Below, piece by piece: positions 20,817 through 28,336 of a stretch of DNA of 64,000 bases. Every line of letters begins with the position of its first letter. Position 1 is the stretch's first letter. The stretch is from Xanthobacter sp. NM-59 (GTDB lineage: Bacteria > Pseudomonadota > Alphaproteobacteria > Rhizobiales > Xanthobacteraceae): the NCBI RefSeq assembly GCF_021401125.1, contig NZ_JACBFQ010000007.1, positions 186,001-250,000 of the forward strand. Reading direction: 5' to 3'. Below the pieces are notes generated by a model. That model had not been told where the DNA came from and made no database searches. It worked only from the letters and a program-made list of their open reading frames with translations. The position numbers and the translations under genes are program-made.

Positions 20817-21266
20817 TCAGACCGGCGGCAGCAGCGGGTAAGGCGCGGAGCCAAAGGCATTGTCACGCGGCTCGGACGGCTGCACCCACCAGAACAGCAG
20901 CACGAGGAAGCCAATCAGCGGAATGAACATGATGAGCAGCCACCAGCCGCTGCGCCCCACATCATGCAACCGCCGCACGCCCACGGCCAGATTCGGCAGG
21001 AACAGAGCGAGGGACACGAGGTGCGGCAGGAAGCCGAAGCCATAGCTGCCCCACATGGCCATGCCCCAGCCATGGCCCATAGGCCCGAACGTCTCGGTCT
21101 GCATGCCCCCCACCATCGGCCCCATGAACAGGGCGACAATGATGGAGACCGCAATGGGCAGCAGCAGGACGAACAGCTCAAACCACCAGAACTCGCTCCG
21201 CGTGGCGCGGCCGTCGAACGCCACATATTTCGACAGGCAGGTTTTGACCGCAGTCGAGAAATTCAT
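20817..21266 (-). CDS. DUF805-family inner-membrane protein
   Basis: 149 residues. Opens with the family hallmark KYVAFDGRATRSEFWWF, then hydrophobic helices at about 28-48, 80-95 and 115-128, with the conserved VRRLHDVGRSGWWLL between the last two. YhaH/YhaI-like membrane proteins of unknown role. A Gly/Met-rich loop (GPMGHGWGMAMWG) fills the middle. Single gene sharing the bidirectional terminator with mmsB. Confidence 0.88.
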   Translation of the reverse strand: MNFSTAVKTCLSKYVAFDGRATRSEFWWFELFVLLLPIAVSIIVALFMGPMVGGMQTETFGPMGHGWGMAMWGSYGFGFLPHLVSLALFLPNLAVGVRRLHDVGRSGWWLLIMFIPLIGFLVLLFWWVQPSEPRDNAFGSAPYPLLPPV

Positions 21267-21396
21267 TGCCCCATCTCCATTTCCGCTGCGACGGTAAAGG
21301 TTCCAAGCGCAGGCGGAAAGGGCCTTTGTCGGCTGCGAGTGCCGTCATGCGCCCGGACGCGACAATGCAGGGGCCGAGCCGGCCGACGCTCTCGCC

Positions 21397-22374
21397 TTAG
21401 TCCTGGCGCTCGACTTGGCGCTCCACTTGGCGCTCCACTTGGCGCTCCACTTGGCGCTCGACCTCGAGATCGAGCCACCGGGAGATAGGCCTCGGCAGAA
21501 GGGTGTGGTTTTCTCGCGCGAAGGCGATCAGGGCATCCTTCTCGATGATGGTCACGTTACCGGGGCGCGCCTCGCCATAATTTCCGCTCGCCGCGAAGAG
21601 AAACACGGTGTCCACCTGTCCGTCGCCCGCATAGATGGCCGGATCCAGGACGCGCCATCCGATCTGCTTGACTTGAACTCCAGCGGTGCGCCCGTCCGCC
21701 CGCACCAGCGTGCATTCATAGCGCGGCGTGCTGCGAGCGTGGCTGCTCAGCACCACGCGCCATCCCTGCTCCTGCAGAAAAAGCGCAACCAGATCCTCAA
21801 GCTCGGATGAGCTCAAAGCCGAGATGAAGCACCCCAGCGGCGGCAATTCGGCGGCCTCACCGCATTTCGTTTTGAACAGCCACGGCGTATAGGCACCCAC
21901 GAACGGATCCGGAATCCTTTGGATCGCGCCACCACGCCCTGCAAAGCTGGCCTTTACGGCGCCCGGCACCTCCACGTCCGCGATATCAACTCCGCTGTCA
22001 CCGCCGATGATGTGGGCCGGCACCACATGAAACAGGTCCTGCAACTCGATCCAGCGTTCCTGGTCCGTCGCGCCCGTGCCATATCGGCGATAGCCGCGCC
22101 CCGTCACCTTCCCCAGCAGGTAACGGCCAAGCTGATCCCTGGACCAGATGAAGTCTCCTGGCGCCACGTTCAGCATGATGGCGCGAACAGCGCGCTCTCG
22201 ATACCCGATGTTGTCGCAATGTCGCTCGAGGTATTGCTCCGCCGGCTCATTCTCAATTTTAAGCAAATTACTGCCAGGCCAGCCCAGGCCGAGCACTTTA
22301 TGCTCAAGACAATGTGCCACCACCTCTCCCGCATCGAGGACAGTGGGACGCAGGTGGAGACGCCAGACCGTCAT
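21397..22374 (-). CDS. Putative modification-dependent restriction endonuclease (Mrr-like PD-(D/E)XK with EVE/PUA-like N-terminal domain)
   Basis: 325 residues. The N-terminal ~150 residues carry PGDFIWSRDQLGRYLLGKV, a pattern I associate with EVE/PUA-like modules that read modified bases. The second part has SSSELEDLVALFLQEQGWRVV followed by YECTLV and GVQVKQIGW, matching the helix and the (D/E)...QxK core of Mrr-type nucleases. The combination suggests a type IV-like enzyme that cuts foreign modified DNA. The C terminus is a run of ERQV repeats coded by a 12-bp tandem repeat. It ends the host sequence just left of attL. Assignment is by motif recollection only. Confidence 0.6.
   Translation of the reverse strand: MTVWRLHLRPTVLDAGEVVAHCLEHKVLGLGWPGSNLLKIENEPAEQYLERHCDNIGYRERAVRAIMLNVAPGDFIWSRDQLGRYLLGKVTGRGYRRYGTGATDQERWIELQDLFHVVPAHIIGGDSGVDIADVEVPGAVKASFAGRGGAIQRIPDPFVGAYTPWLFKTKCGEAAELPPLGCFISALSSSELEDLVALFLQEQGWRVVLSSHARSTPRYECTLVRADGRTAGVQVKQIGWRVLDPAIYAGDGQVDTVFLFAASGNYGEARPGNVTIIEKDALIAFARENHTLLPRPISRWLDLEVERQVERQVERQVERQVERQD
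21404..21463. repeat. Five 12-bp tandem repeats inside the 3' end of the restriction-like gene
   Basis: Five consecutive units of TGGCGCTC(C/G)AC(T/C), reading RQVE on the minus strand. The unit is a multiple of three, so copy-number change keeps the frame and only alters the length of the charged tail. Confidence 0.9.
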
Positions 22375-22546
22375 GCGGGCTCCCTAACGCTCAAGGCACC
22401 ACTCGCGCGAAGCATCCACAGTGGCACGATGCCTCAACACACTGCGTAGCCCTAGCGAAAGCGTGGCGCGCGCACGACGTGCGGGACCCGGAAAGCACCG
22501 CGCAGGCGGGCCAGATCACTCTGACAAAGTTCAGGGTTCGGGGAAA

Positions 22547-22600
22547 TGGTAGCAGCGGGCGGACTTGAACCGCCGACCTCCGGGTTATGAATCCGGCGCT
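22547..22600. repeat. attL: 54-bp duplicate of the 3' part of tRNA-Met
   Basis: Identical over 54 bp to 38419-38472, the 3' portion (CCA end, T arm, anticodon arm) of the complete tRNA-Met gene. It diverges immediately after, so this copy lacks the D arm and 5' acceptor strand and cannot make a tRNA. With the integrase 159 bp away it marks the left end of the element. Confidence 0.95.
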
Positions 22601-22721
22601 TCACTGTTTTCCGGGATTGGATCGGGTTAGATCGGATTGGCTAGAGCGTTTACTTTCAATGGCTTATTGTTTGTCCGGATTGGATCAGCGTGGATCCGGT
22701 TTGCCTCAATTTCCCGACTCG

Positions 22722-22746
22722 TGCTGACTTGCTGCTGACTTGGGAT
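22722..22746. promoter_or_regulatory. Integrase arm-type repeats, left end
   Basis: Two direct copies of TGCTGACTTG (22722-22731 and 22733-22742), the second extended by GGAT. The same words in the same orientation occur at the right end (38352-38390). They lie just upstream of int, so integrase binding could also repress its own gene. Confidence 0.6.
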
Positions 22747-22758
22747 GGAGAAGTCAGC

Positions 22759-24066
22759 ATGCCGAAGCTCACGAAGAGGGTGGTGGACGCCACCGAGCCG
22801 GACCCCGCCCGCAAGGTGATGGTGTGGGATGCGGAGATGAAAGGCTTCGGCCTGCGGGTGACGCCAGCCGGGGTGAAGTCCTACGTGGTGAGCTATCGGA
22901 CACCGGAGGGTCGCCAGCGCGAATTCACCATCGGCAAGCACGGTTCGCCCTGGACCTGCGAGATGGCACGGGAGAAGGCGCGCGAGGTGCTACACGGGCT
23001 CACCCAAGGGGTGGACCCGCTGGAAGCCAAGATCGCCGCGCGCGCGGTGCTCACGGTGAAGGCATTGGCCGACCTCTACATTGAGGAAGGCCCTGCCGAA
23101 CGCCCATCAAAGAAGCCGCGCGGCTGGAAGGATGACCGATCCCTCTTTGACCGGCATATCATTCCGCTCATCGGCGCGAAGCCCATAACCGGCCTAAAGC
23201 CATCCGACATCGCAAAGATGCAGGCCGACATTGCTGCGGGTAAGACGGCCGCCGACATCAAGACGGGCTTCCGGGGCCGCGCCATTGTCACAGGGGGTGA
23301 GGGCAGCGCCTCCCATGCAGTGGTGTGCCTGAAAGCGGCCCTGCAATTCGCGGTGCGACGTGAGCTGATCGAGAAAAACCCGGCGGCGGGCGTGCAGCTC
23401 TACAAGGGCAAGAAGATGGAACGCTTCCTGAGCTTAGAGGAAGCCGGCCTGATCGGAGAAGCTGCGCAGGCCCTCTTGGACGATGGCACCATCAACGAAG
23501 CGTGGGTGTCCGCTGTTCGCCTGCTGATGCTCACCGCATGCCGCAAGAGCGAAGTCCTTGGCCTCGAATGGTCAAGGATCGACATGCAGCGTGGCCTCAT
23601 CAACTTTCCCGATTCGAAGACGGGCGCCAAGGCAACGCCGCTGCCCCCGGCCGCAATCGAGACGCTCCGCGGACTGCCACGCAAGCCCGGCTCACCCCAC
23701 GTGTTCCCCGCCCTACGAGGCGACAACGGGCACATGGTCGCTTTGCAAAAGCCCTGGACCGCCGTCCGGGTGAAGGCGACAGCGCTGGCGCGCGAGCGTG
23801 CCGTGAAGGCGGGGACTGATCCTGACGCGGCCCCCAACCTGACGGCCGTTCGCCTTCACGATCTGCGGCACAGCTTCGCTTCGTTCGCCGTGGAGGCCGG
23901 CGCTTCCCTATTCATGGTGGGCAAGGTGCTCGGGCATCGGCAGGCAGCCACGACCGAACGCTATGCCCATTTGCGGGACGACCCCCTCAAGGCGCTGTCG
24001 AACAGCACCGCCTCGATGATCGACGCGGCCATGAAGGGCGGGAAGAAGCGCGAGCCTGAAGGCTGA
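22759..24066 (+). CDS. int: Site-specific tyrosine recombinase (integrase)
   Basis: 435 residues. An N-terminal arm-binding DUF4102-type domain (about 1-90; KLTKRVVDATEP, DAEMKGFGLRVTPAGVKSY), a SAM-like core-binding domain, and a C-terminal catalytic domain with Arg in TACRKSEVLGLEW, the HxxR box LHDLRHSF, the LGHRQAATTERYAHL segment and its nucleophilic Tyr. P4-type integrases of this layout insert at tRNA 3' ends. It lies beside attL and reads into the element. ATG 22759 follows GGATGGAG; an upstream ATG at 22690 would run through the arm repeats. Confidence 0.96.
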   Translation: MPKLTKRVVDATEPDPARKVMVWDAEMKGFGLRVTPAGVKSYVVSYRTPEGRQREFTIGKHGSPWTCEMAREKAREVLHGLTQGVDPLEAKIAARAVLTVKALADLYIEEGPAERPSKKPRGWKDDRSLFDRHIIPLIGAKPITGLKPSDIAKMQADIAAGKTAADIKTGFRGRAIVTGGEGSASHAVVCLKAALQFAVRRELIEKNPAAGVQLYKGKKMERFLSLEEAGLIGEAAQALLDDGTINEAWVSAVRLLMLTACRKSEVLGLEWSRIDMQRGLINFPDSKTGAKATPLPPAAIETLRGLPRKPGSPHVFPALRGDNGHMVALQKPWTAVRVKATALARERAVKAGTDPDAAPNLTAVRLHDLRHSFASFAVEAGASLFMVGKVLGHRQAATTERYAHLRDDPLKALSNSTASMIDAAMKGGKKREPEG

Positions 24067-24093
24067 TTTCATCTCCGGCATCGTTGTTTTCGC

Positions 24094-24185
24094 GGGGAAC
24101 ATGGGGAACAAGGGGTACAGCGTTGATTTCTCAGGGGCTATTCCTGTTCCCCAGCTTGGGGAACAGTGGGGAACAGTGGGGAACA
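24094..24185 (-). repeat. GTTCCCC module copy A
   Basis: 92 nt, read on the minus strand. Three TGTTCCCC octamers 10 nt apart, an inverted GGGGAACA, a 25-nt spacer ending TCAACGC, then TGTACCCC, TGTTCCCC, TGTTCCCC at a 9-nt period. It begins 8 nt after the stop of the RHH gene and fills the gap to the convergent integrase stop. The same architecture recurs at 31863, 35183 and 38078. Confidence 0.9.
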
Positions 24186-24192
24186 GGCCCCC

Positions 24193-24639
24193 TCAGCACA
24201 CCAGCGTTCCGCCGTTGTCCTGCACCTGGGCTTTCAGCTTATCCTTGATGGCCCCATCCACCGCGCCGGCAAACACCCGGTTTGCATAGGTGAGCCCCAA
24301 GGCATGGAGCTTCTTGCGGACGGCCCCGCTCGCGCTCTGCGAGAGGCGCACAGCGATGTTCACCTTGCCTGTGGGCGCCGGCGGAAGGCTCTCCAAGGCG
24401 GCATGAAGGGCTTCGGCCTTCGCCTCCACCTTGAACAGGGAGGCACCCGCCGTGCGCTGCGCCACGCTCACCAGCACGTCGGCAAGGCTTTCCCCAACGC
24501 GCGTGCGGCTGGCGATTTCCTTCAGCACCGCATGCACGGGCTCGGGCGCCGTGACGTTCAGTTGCTTCAGGCCAGCATCCGCGAGCTTGGCCTTATGGCG
24601 GGCCTGACGGGTAGCGTTGGCGTTTTCTGCAGTGGGCAT
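24193..24639 (-). CDS. Ribbon-helix-helix-like DNA-binding protein
   Basis: 148 residues. A basic N terminus (RQARHKAKLADAGLKQLNV) leads into a beta strand followed by two helices (VHAVLKEIASRTRVGESLADVLVS), the arrangement of Arc/CopG-type ribbon-helix-helix proteins; the C-terminal half is helical and unrecognised. Leftmost gene of the leftward block, immediately preceded by paired GCGTTACTAG repeats that look like its own operator. It may control integration or excision, or copy number of the excised element; that is inference. Confidence 0.6.
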   Translation of the reverse strand: MPTAENANATRQARHKAKLADAGLKQLNVTAPEPVHAVLKEIASRTRVGESLADVLVSVAQRTAGASLFKVEAKAEALHAALESLPPAPTGKVNIAVRLSQSASGAVRKKLHALGLTYANRVFAGAVDGAIKDKLKAQVQDNGGTLVC

Positions 24640-24651
24640 GGCGTCTCCCTG

Positions 24652-24674
24652 GCGTTACTAGAACGCGTTACTAG
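24652..24674 (-). promoter_or_regulatory. Candidate autoregulatory operator of the RHH gene
   Basis: Two direct GCGTTACTAG repeats (24652-24661 and 24665-24674), 13 bp apart, which also form an imperfect palindrome around AACGCGTT (CTAG at both sides). It ends 13 bp from the gene's start, well placed for repression, and closely spaced direct repeats suit ribbon-helix-helix dimers. Confidence 0.55.
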
Positions 24675-24737
24675 AGACGGACATAGGGAGAGGTGAGCCC
24701 TGCGCAAGGCCAGCGGGAGATTGCCCGCCGCCGATAT

Positions 24738-25280
24738 CTATCGTCGCCGCATCACCCAAATGGGCAAGATCAGCTCCATCCGCCCAGATTCCGCAAGATA
24801 CGAAGCTATTTCGAAGCGTTTATGTCCTTCCACAAGAAGGAACGCTGCTGGATAGAAACCGTCTGGCATATTATCGCGAACATGCAGATCGAAATTATCT
24901 ACTACAATTGGAGGAGTAGGGAACGTCTTGTATTTCAGCATATATTCAGTAAGCCATAGGCCCCACATAGGGTGATGCTCTTCTACAAGATACCGGCCCT
25001 GCGCGATGACATCCGATCGATCTGGAGAAAAATTATTTCCATTCCATCTGATCCGGGCAATCTCTGAAAGGCTCCATCTTTCCAGCGCAAATGTGTGCTC
25101 TCCGGACTTTAGGAAAGCAAACGGCGAGTGTCGCCAGTGGCGGTGTAGCCATTCTCGCGCGACCTCTTCCGGGACACTTGGAAACGCGTACCGAACTCGA
25201 CCCCACCATTCATTGAACGGTGTAACAACGCCGCCGCCTTCATCGAATTCCGGTGCCAAGTGATCCGGATAATCATCCAT
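24738..25280 (-). CDS. Accessory protein of unknown function, ParB-like C-terminal motif
   Basis: 180 residues, Trp- and His-rich. The C-terminal segment (FYPAAFLLVEGHKRFEIASYL in part, ending PIWVMRRR) resembles the ParB/sulfiredoxin fold's (I/V)EGHKR motif, which in ParB binds CTP, but the rest does not match a family I know. Start ATG 25280 follows AGGAGGGTCGTC, a good ribosome-binding site; the frame extends 11 codons further. Base composition is clearly less GC-rich than the core genes, so it looks like recent cargo of the element. Confidence 0.55.
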   Translation of the reverse strand: MDDYPDHLAPEFDEGGGVVTPFNEWWGRVRYAFPSVPEEVAREWLHRHWRHSPFAFLKSGEHTFALERWSLSEIARIRWNGNNFSPDRSDVIAQGRYLVEEHHPMWGLWLTEYMLKYKTFPTPPIVVDNFDLHVRDNMPDGFYPAAFLLVEGHKRFEIASYLAESGRMELILPIWVMRRR

Positions 25281-25357
25281 GACGACCCTCCTCTGCGGCT
25301 GTCTGTTCTGCAAGCAACAACTTGTCGCTTGCGCCCCCTAGCGCCCTTGTCCGAGTT

Positions 25358-25897
25358 TCACCGCTTACGGACTGCCTTGTAGGGGTTCATCCCTGACAAG
25401 AGGCGCTGCCTGAGAACCTCAAGTTCAGCAATTGTCGCCGCCGCATCTGTGCGCACGCCACGCCCAACCTCCACTCCATCTCTGAAGGGCGCCATGTGTT
25501 CTCCATCCACCCGCCATTCGATCTTGTCGTCGGGGATGAAGTCGAACGTCTTCTCAACATAAGCTGGAGCAGGCGTGACACAGAAAAAATGGCCATCCTT
25601 CTCGACAACCGAATGTAGAACGTAATTGCCGTCCTGCACCCACCAGCCGGTGACGTGCCGCATGAGCCCCTCTGGATCATGAACCTGCAAGAAGTGCGCA
25701 TTCTCGTGGCATTGCTTCGCAGGCATACGCATATACTCAAGATCGCGATCGGGTCGGCGCGTGACAATAACGACCGGCAGCGCCTGGATTTCCGCGACGG
25801 TGCGCGTCTCCCAATCCGACGGCGGAAACATCCACTCGCCCAGGTCTGCGAGAAATGTGTGGCGCACCTGCTCCAATTTGCGCTTCGCCTCTCCCAT
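25358..25897 (-). CDS. Accessory protein of unknown function (MGEAKRK N terminus)
   Basis: 179 residues, soluble. Begins MGEAKRKLEQV, an N terminus seen in several unrelated small mobile-element proteins. The middle contains CHENAHFLQVHDPEG and HVTGWWVQDGNYVLHSVV, with conserved-looking Cys, His and Trp residues that might be catalytic or metal-binding. Start ATG 25897 follows GAGGAGACAAGG. Same orientation and lower GC as its neighbours. No function can be given. Confidence 0.55.
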   Translation of the reverse strand: MGEAKRKLEQVRHTFLADLGEWMFPPSDWETRTVAEIQALPVVIVTRRPDRDLEYMRMPAKQCHENAHFLQVHDPEGLMRHVTGWWVQDGNYVLHSVVEKDGHFFCVTPAPAYVEKTFDFIPDDKIEWRVDGEHMAPFRDGVEVGRGVRTDAAATIAELEVLRQRLLSGMNPYKAVRKR

Positions 25898-26039
25898 CCT
25901 TGTCTCCTCAGTTTGAAGCCGCGGAAGCACGCTGCAAACGCCAGCCCCTTAGCGTTGCCCCCGCATCTTCAGCCTCACCCCGGCCCCTCGCTGTTCTCCA
26001 GGGTTCGGGCCACGGCCTTCGCATCACCGCTGGACCGCG

Positions 26040-26705
26040 CTAATTCTCGTCAGGCACATTCCGGTCACCACGAACGACTGATGGGATATCGATAAGCTCG
26101 CGAATCTCTGCCAACCACGGGCTAGGTGCATGTACTGCGGGACCAAAGGACCCTATGGGCACGAGCAATCCGGTGCGCGCTAAGCTAGCACAGATCGCAT
26201 GAAGGTCACCCAGGGCAAACCCTGCCTTTCCCGCCATCGTGTTTAGTCGCCGCCAAAACTCCGCGGCACGCTCTTCGTCCCCTTGAGCAGATACATCGGC
26301 TTCACATAAACAGGAAAATCCAAGTATAAGTAATTCATCGCGCGTTAAATCCTCTAGTATTTTAGCCCACTTCAAAAATGCGTCTTCCGATAATGCCCTT
26401 TTCGTTTTAAGTCCGGCTATAACTTGTGAAAGGAGGCGGATATTTTGAATTGATGTTCCATCTGAAATCGCGCGCGATATGCGCAGAACCATTGCAACAA
26501 CAGGTTCTACATCCGTATCCTCAAATTTAATTTGGCCATGAATGCCATGCGACAACTCGTCAATTAGAATTTCTACACTCTTTCTTCTTCGATCATCAAT
26601 TACTTTTTGAAAAATATGGCTAATTGTACCGCTTCCTGGCAGTATCAATGCGCACAAATCGCTGGCAATTACCGCGCCAAGCCTGGCTAGCTCAAAGTCA
26701 CTCAT
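26040..26705 (-). CDS. Unknown protein translationally coupled to the XRE repressor
   Basis: 221 residues, mostly helical, no membrane segment; opens with FELARLGAVIASDLCALILPGSG. Its ATG overlaps the stop region of the upstream XRE repressor gene by 4 bp, so the two are translated together and it may modulate the repressor or provide immunity. It is the most AT-rich gene of the element (roughly 26300-26650), pointing to a different origin from the packaging genes. Family not recognised. Confidence 0.6.
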   Translation of the reverse strand: MSDFELARLGAVIASDLCALILPGSGTISHIFQKVIDDRRRKSVEILIDELSHGIHGQIKFEDTDVEPVVAMVLRISRAISDGTSIQNIRLLSQVIAGLKTKRALSEDAFLKWAKILEDLTRDELLILGFSCLCEADVSAQGDEERAAEFWRRLNTMAGKAGFALGDLHAICASLARTGLLVPIGSFGPAVHAPSPWLAEIRELIDIPSVVRGDRNVPDEN

Positions 26706-26941
26706 GCCCGGCCCCTCAGCCTCACGCCCGGCCCGTTGCCATTCTGCTCAATGAATAGCACGCCGGCAGCTTCAAGGGCGGCTACGATCTTAGACACCGT
26801 GTCAGCCCGCCCGCCAAGGGGGCCATCCACGGACTCCAAACGCGCTATTGTCGGTTCGGAAACCCCTGATGCCTTAGCGAGATCGCCCTGCGACCATGCG
26901 AGCATTGCCCGCGCCGCCTTCACCTGCCGAACGGAGATCAC
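26702..26941 (-). CDS. XRE-family helix-turn-helix repressor
   Basis: 79 residues from a GTG at 26941. Classical helix-turn-helix: ISVRQVKAARAMLAWSQGDLAKASGVSEPTIARLE, then a short C-terminal helix-strand (IVAALEAAGVLFIEQNGNG). That ending is typical of small XRE regulators of alphaproteobacterial mobile elements. GTG was chosen over the ATG at 27007 because homologous sequence starts at ISVRQ, GAGG sits 8 bp upstream, and the two operator-like dyads would otherwise be coding. Divergent from the rightward block, as expected for the master repressor. Confidence 0.8.
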   Translation of the reverse strand: MISVRQVKAARAMLAWSQGDLAKASGVSEPTIARLESVDGPLGGRADTVSKIVAALEAAGVLFIEQNGNGPGVRLRGRA

Positions 26942-26954
26942 TGGAGCCTCATTG

Positions 26955-27004
26955 ATAGAATTTCTATTGACCGATCCAATGTGGCGGATTAATAGTTTTT
27001 CTAT
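26955..27004. promoter_or_regulatory. Paired operators between the divergent repressor and early genes
   Basis: Two 13-bp dyads with the same arms and spacing, ATAG-N5-CTAT, at 26955-26967 and 26992-27004, centres 37 bp apart, in an AT-rich gap between the XRE gene and the rightward gene at 27031. Probable binding sites of the XRE repressor. Confidence 0.65.
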
Positions 27005-27030
27005 CATTAACGCGCTCCCGGAGCAACCTA

Positions 27031-27351
27031 ATGCCCAAGCCCACCGCTGCGGCAAACGTAACCCCCATGCCTGAAGCCCGCCTGCTCACCGACGCGGAGA
27101 AGCTCGCCCGTCTCCACGACCTGGAGAGCGAAGCCTATGAGGTCGCCAATATGGCCGGTGTCGTCTGGGACTTGATGGAGAGCCTGTTCGACGGGAGCCA
27201 GAGCCCCGGCGTGACTGGTGACCGGACCGACCTGCACTCGCTCGACCCTGGCAAAGTGGAGCGTCTGCACTTCGCTGCGGCGCACTCCATGGAACTCACT
27301 GGCCGGTTCAAGGACCGGTTCATGGAGGGCCTGGGCTACGGCGGCTCCTGA
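27031..27351 (+). CDS. First gene of the rightward block, unknown small protein
   Basis: 106 residues, acidic and helical (LTDAEKLARLHDLESEAYEVANMAGVVWDLMES). GGAG lies 7 bp before the ATG, and the repressor's operators lie directly upstream, so this would be the first protein made on derepression. A C-terminal segment ending FMEGLGYGGS is unremarkable. Function unknown. Confidence 0.65.
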   Translation: MPKPTAAANVTPMPEARLLTDAEKLARLHDLESEAYEVANMAGVVWDLMESLFDGSQSPGVTGDRTDLHSLDPGKVERLHFAAAHSMELTGRFKDRFMEGLGYGGS

Positions 27352-27368
27352 TCTTCCAGGCTTTTTCG

Positions 27369-27397
27369 CCATAACCTGTTCCACAGTCAGGTTATGG
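27369..27397. repeat. Inverted repeat between early genes
   Basis: Perfect 10-bp arms CCATAACCTG / CAGGTTATGG around a 9-nt centre. No T run follows on either strand, so a protein-binding site or an mRNA hairpin is more likely than a terminator. It lies 168 bp upstream of the MerR-like gene. Confidence 0.6.
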
Positions 27398-27564
27398 GCC
27401 TGCTCCCCTGGGCTTCGTTCGTTTGGCGAAATGGGCGGTGCGGATGGCGCGGAGTGGATAGCTGGAAATGTCTGGCGTTAGTTGGCGGATGAAAACTTGC
27501 GCTTGCCAACTCATCCCATCTTAGGATACATCGAAGTAGGCACCCGCACACTTCGGATGACAAT

Positions 27565-28077
27565 ATGAGCATTTTCAATGCCGAATTCACAACCGGACAG
27601 GTGATCGCCGCCGCCGACGTGACCAACTCCGCCCTTCAGACGTGGATCAAGCGCGGCCTGATTGTCGGACACAAGAACCACCAAATCGACATGCCAGGAA
27701 CCCCTGGCATCAAGCGCAAATTCTCTTTTTTCAACGTCATGGAAATCGCCATCGCCAAGGGGCTCATTGACCTGGGCGTAGAACTCACCGACGCGTTCCG
27801 CCACGCATCGCTGTTTGCGCACACGGGTGACGAAGAGCGGCATCCGTCTCTGCTGTTCCGCGATCCGGGCTTCACTCTTCTTTGTGTCGCCGGTCCGAAA
27901 GCAACGGAAGTCCTTTGGATGCCGGGCACAGATGTTACCGCAACGATCCGAACGAACCTTCATCATCCGCTTGGGTGGGTCACTCTTGAGGTGAACAATG
28001 TATTCGACCGGGTGACCACCTCCCTGGGGTATCACCCGGAAGCCGTCCTTACTGAGTGTTATGGGGAGAACAACTGA
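27565..28077 (+). CDS. MerR-like helix-turn-helix protein
   Basis: 170 residues. The N terminus (FTTGQVIAAADVTNSALQTWIKRGLIVG) matches the winged helix of MerR-type regulators, followed by FFNVMEIAIAKGLIDLGVEL, the second helix pair. The C-terminal ~90 residues lack the cysteines of metal-sensing MerR proteins. Related proteins are common at the start of phage and satellite early operons and may act as activators or excisionase-like architectural factors. Confidence 0.7.
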   Translation: MSIFNAEFTTGQVIAAADVTNSALQTWIKRGLIVGHKNHQIDMPGTPGIKRKFSFFNVMEIAIAKGLIDLGVELTDAFRHASLFAHTGDEERHPSLLFRDPGFTLLCVAGPKATEVLWMPGTDVTATIRTNLHHPLGWVTLEVNNVFDRVTTSLGYHPEAVLTECYGENN

Positions 28078-28080
28078 TCC

Positions 28081-28332
28081 ATGGACGCGATCAACCTTCC
28101 GCCTCGCCTCCGCAAGCCCCGTCTCAGCCGCAAGGAAGCCTGCGAATACCTTGAGATGGTTCACGGCATCACCCGCGCCGTGAGCACCCTCGCGAAGCTG
28201 GCTCACACGGGCGGTGGCCCTGCCATCGAATATGTCGGCAAGCGTGATCTGCGCTACCCGCGCACGGGCCTCGATGCGTGGGCCGAACGCCTCATCTCCC
28301 CTCCCGTCTACTCCACCGCAGAAAGGAAGTGA
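28081..28332 (+). CDS. AlpA/excisionase-like helix-turn-helix protein
   Basis: 83 residues. LSRKEACEYLEMVHGITRAVSTLAKLA, then GGPAIEYVGKRDLRYPRTGLDAWAERL, gives the short winged helix of AlpA/Xis-type proteins (HTH then the strand-turn that ends DLxxWxxxR). AlpA activates integrase or excision in P4 and in PICIs. It starts 3 bp after the stop of the MerR-like gene, so they are co-expressed. Confidence 0.7.
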   Translation: MDAINLPPRLRKPRLSRKEACEYLEMVHGITRAVSTLAKLAHTGGGPAIEYVGKRDLRYPRTGLDAWAERLISPPVYSTAERK

Positions 28333-28336
28333 TCCT

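Noticed and set aside
22547-22600. A second tRNA-Met gene
   Set aside because: The copy lacks the D arm and the 5' acceptor strand; it is the integration-site duplicate.
24094-24185. CRISPR array made of GTTCCCC repeats
   Set aside because: The repeat unit is 8 nt with 1-2 nt between units, there are inverted copies, and no cas genes are nearby.
27369-27397. Rho-independent terminator
   Set aside because: No T run follows the stem on either strand, and the genes around it are in one direction.
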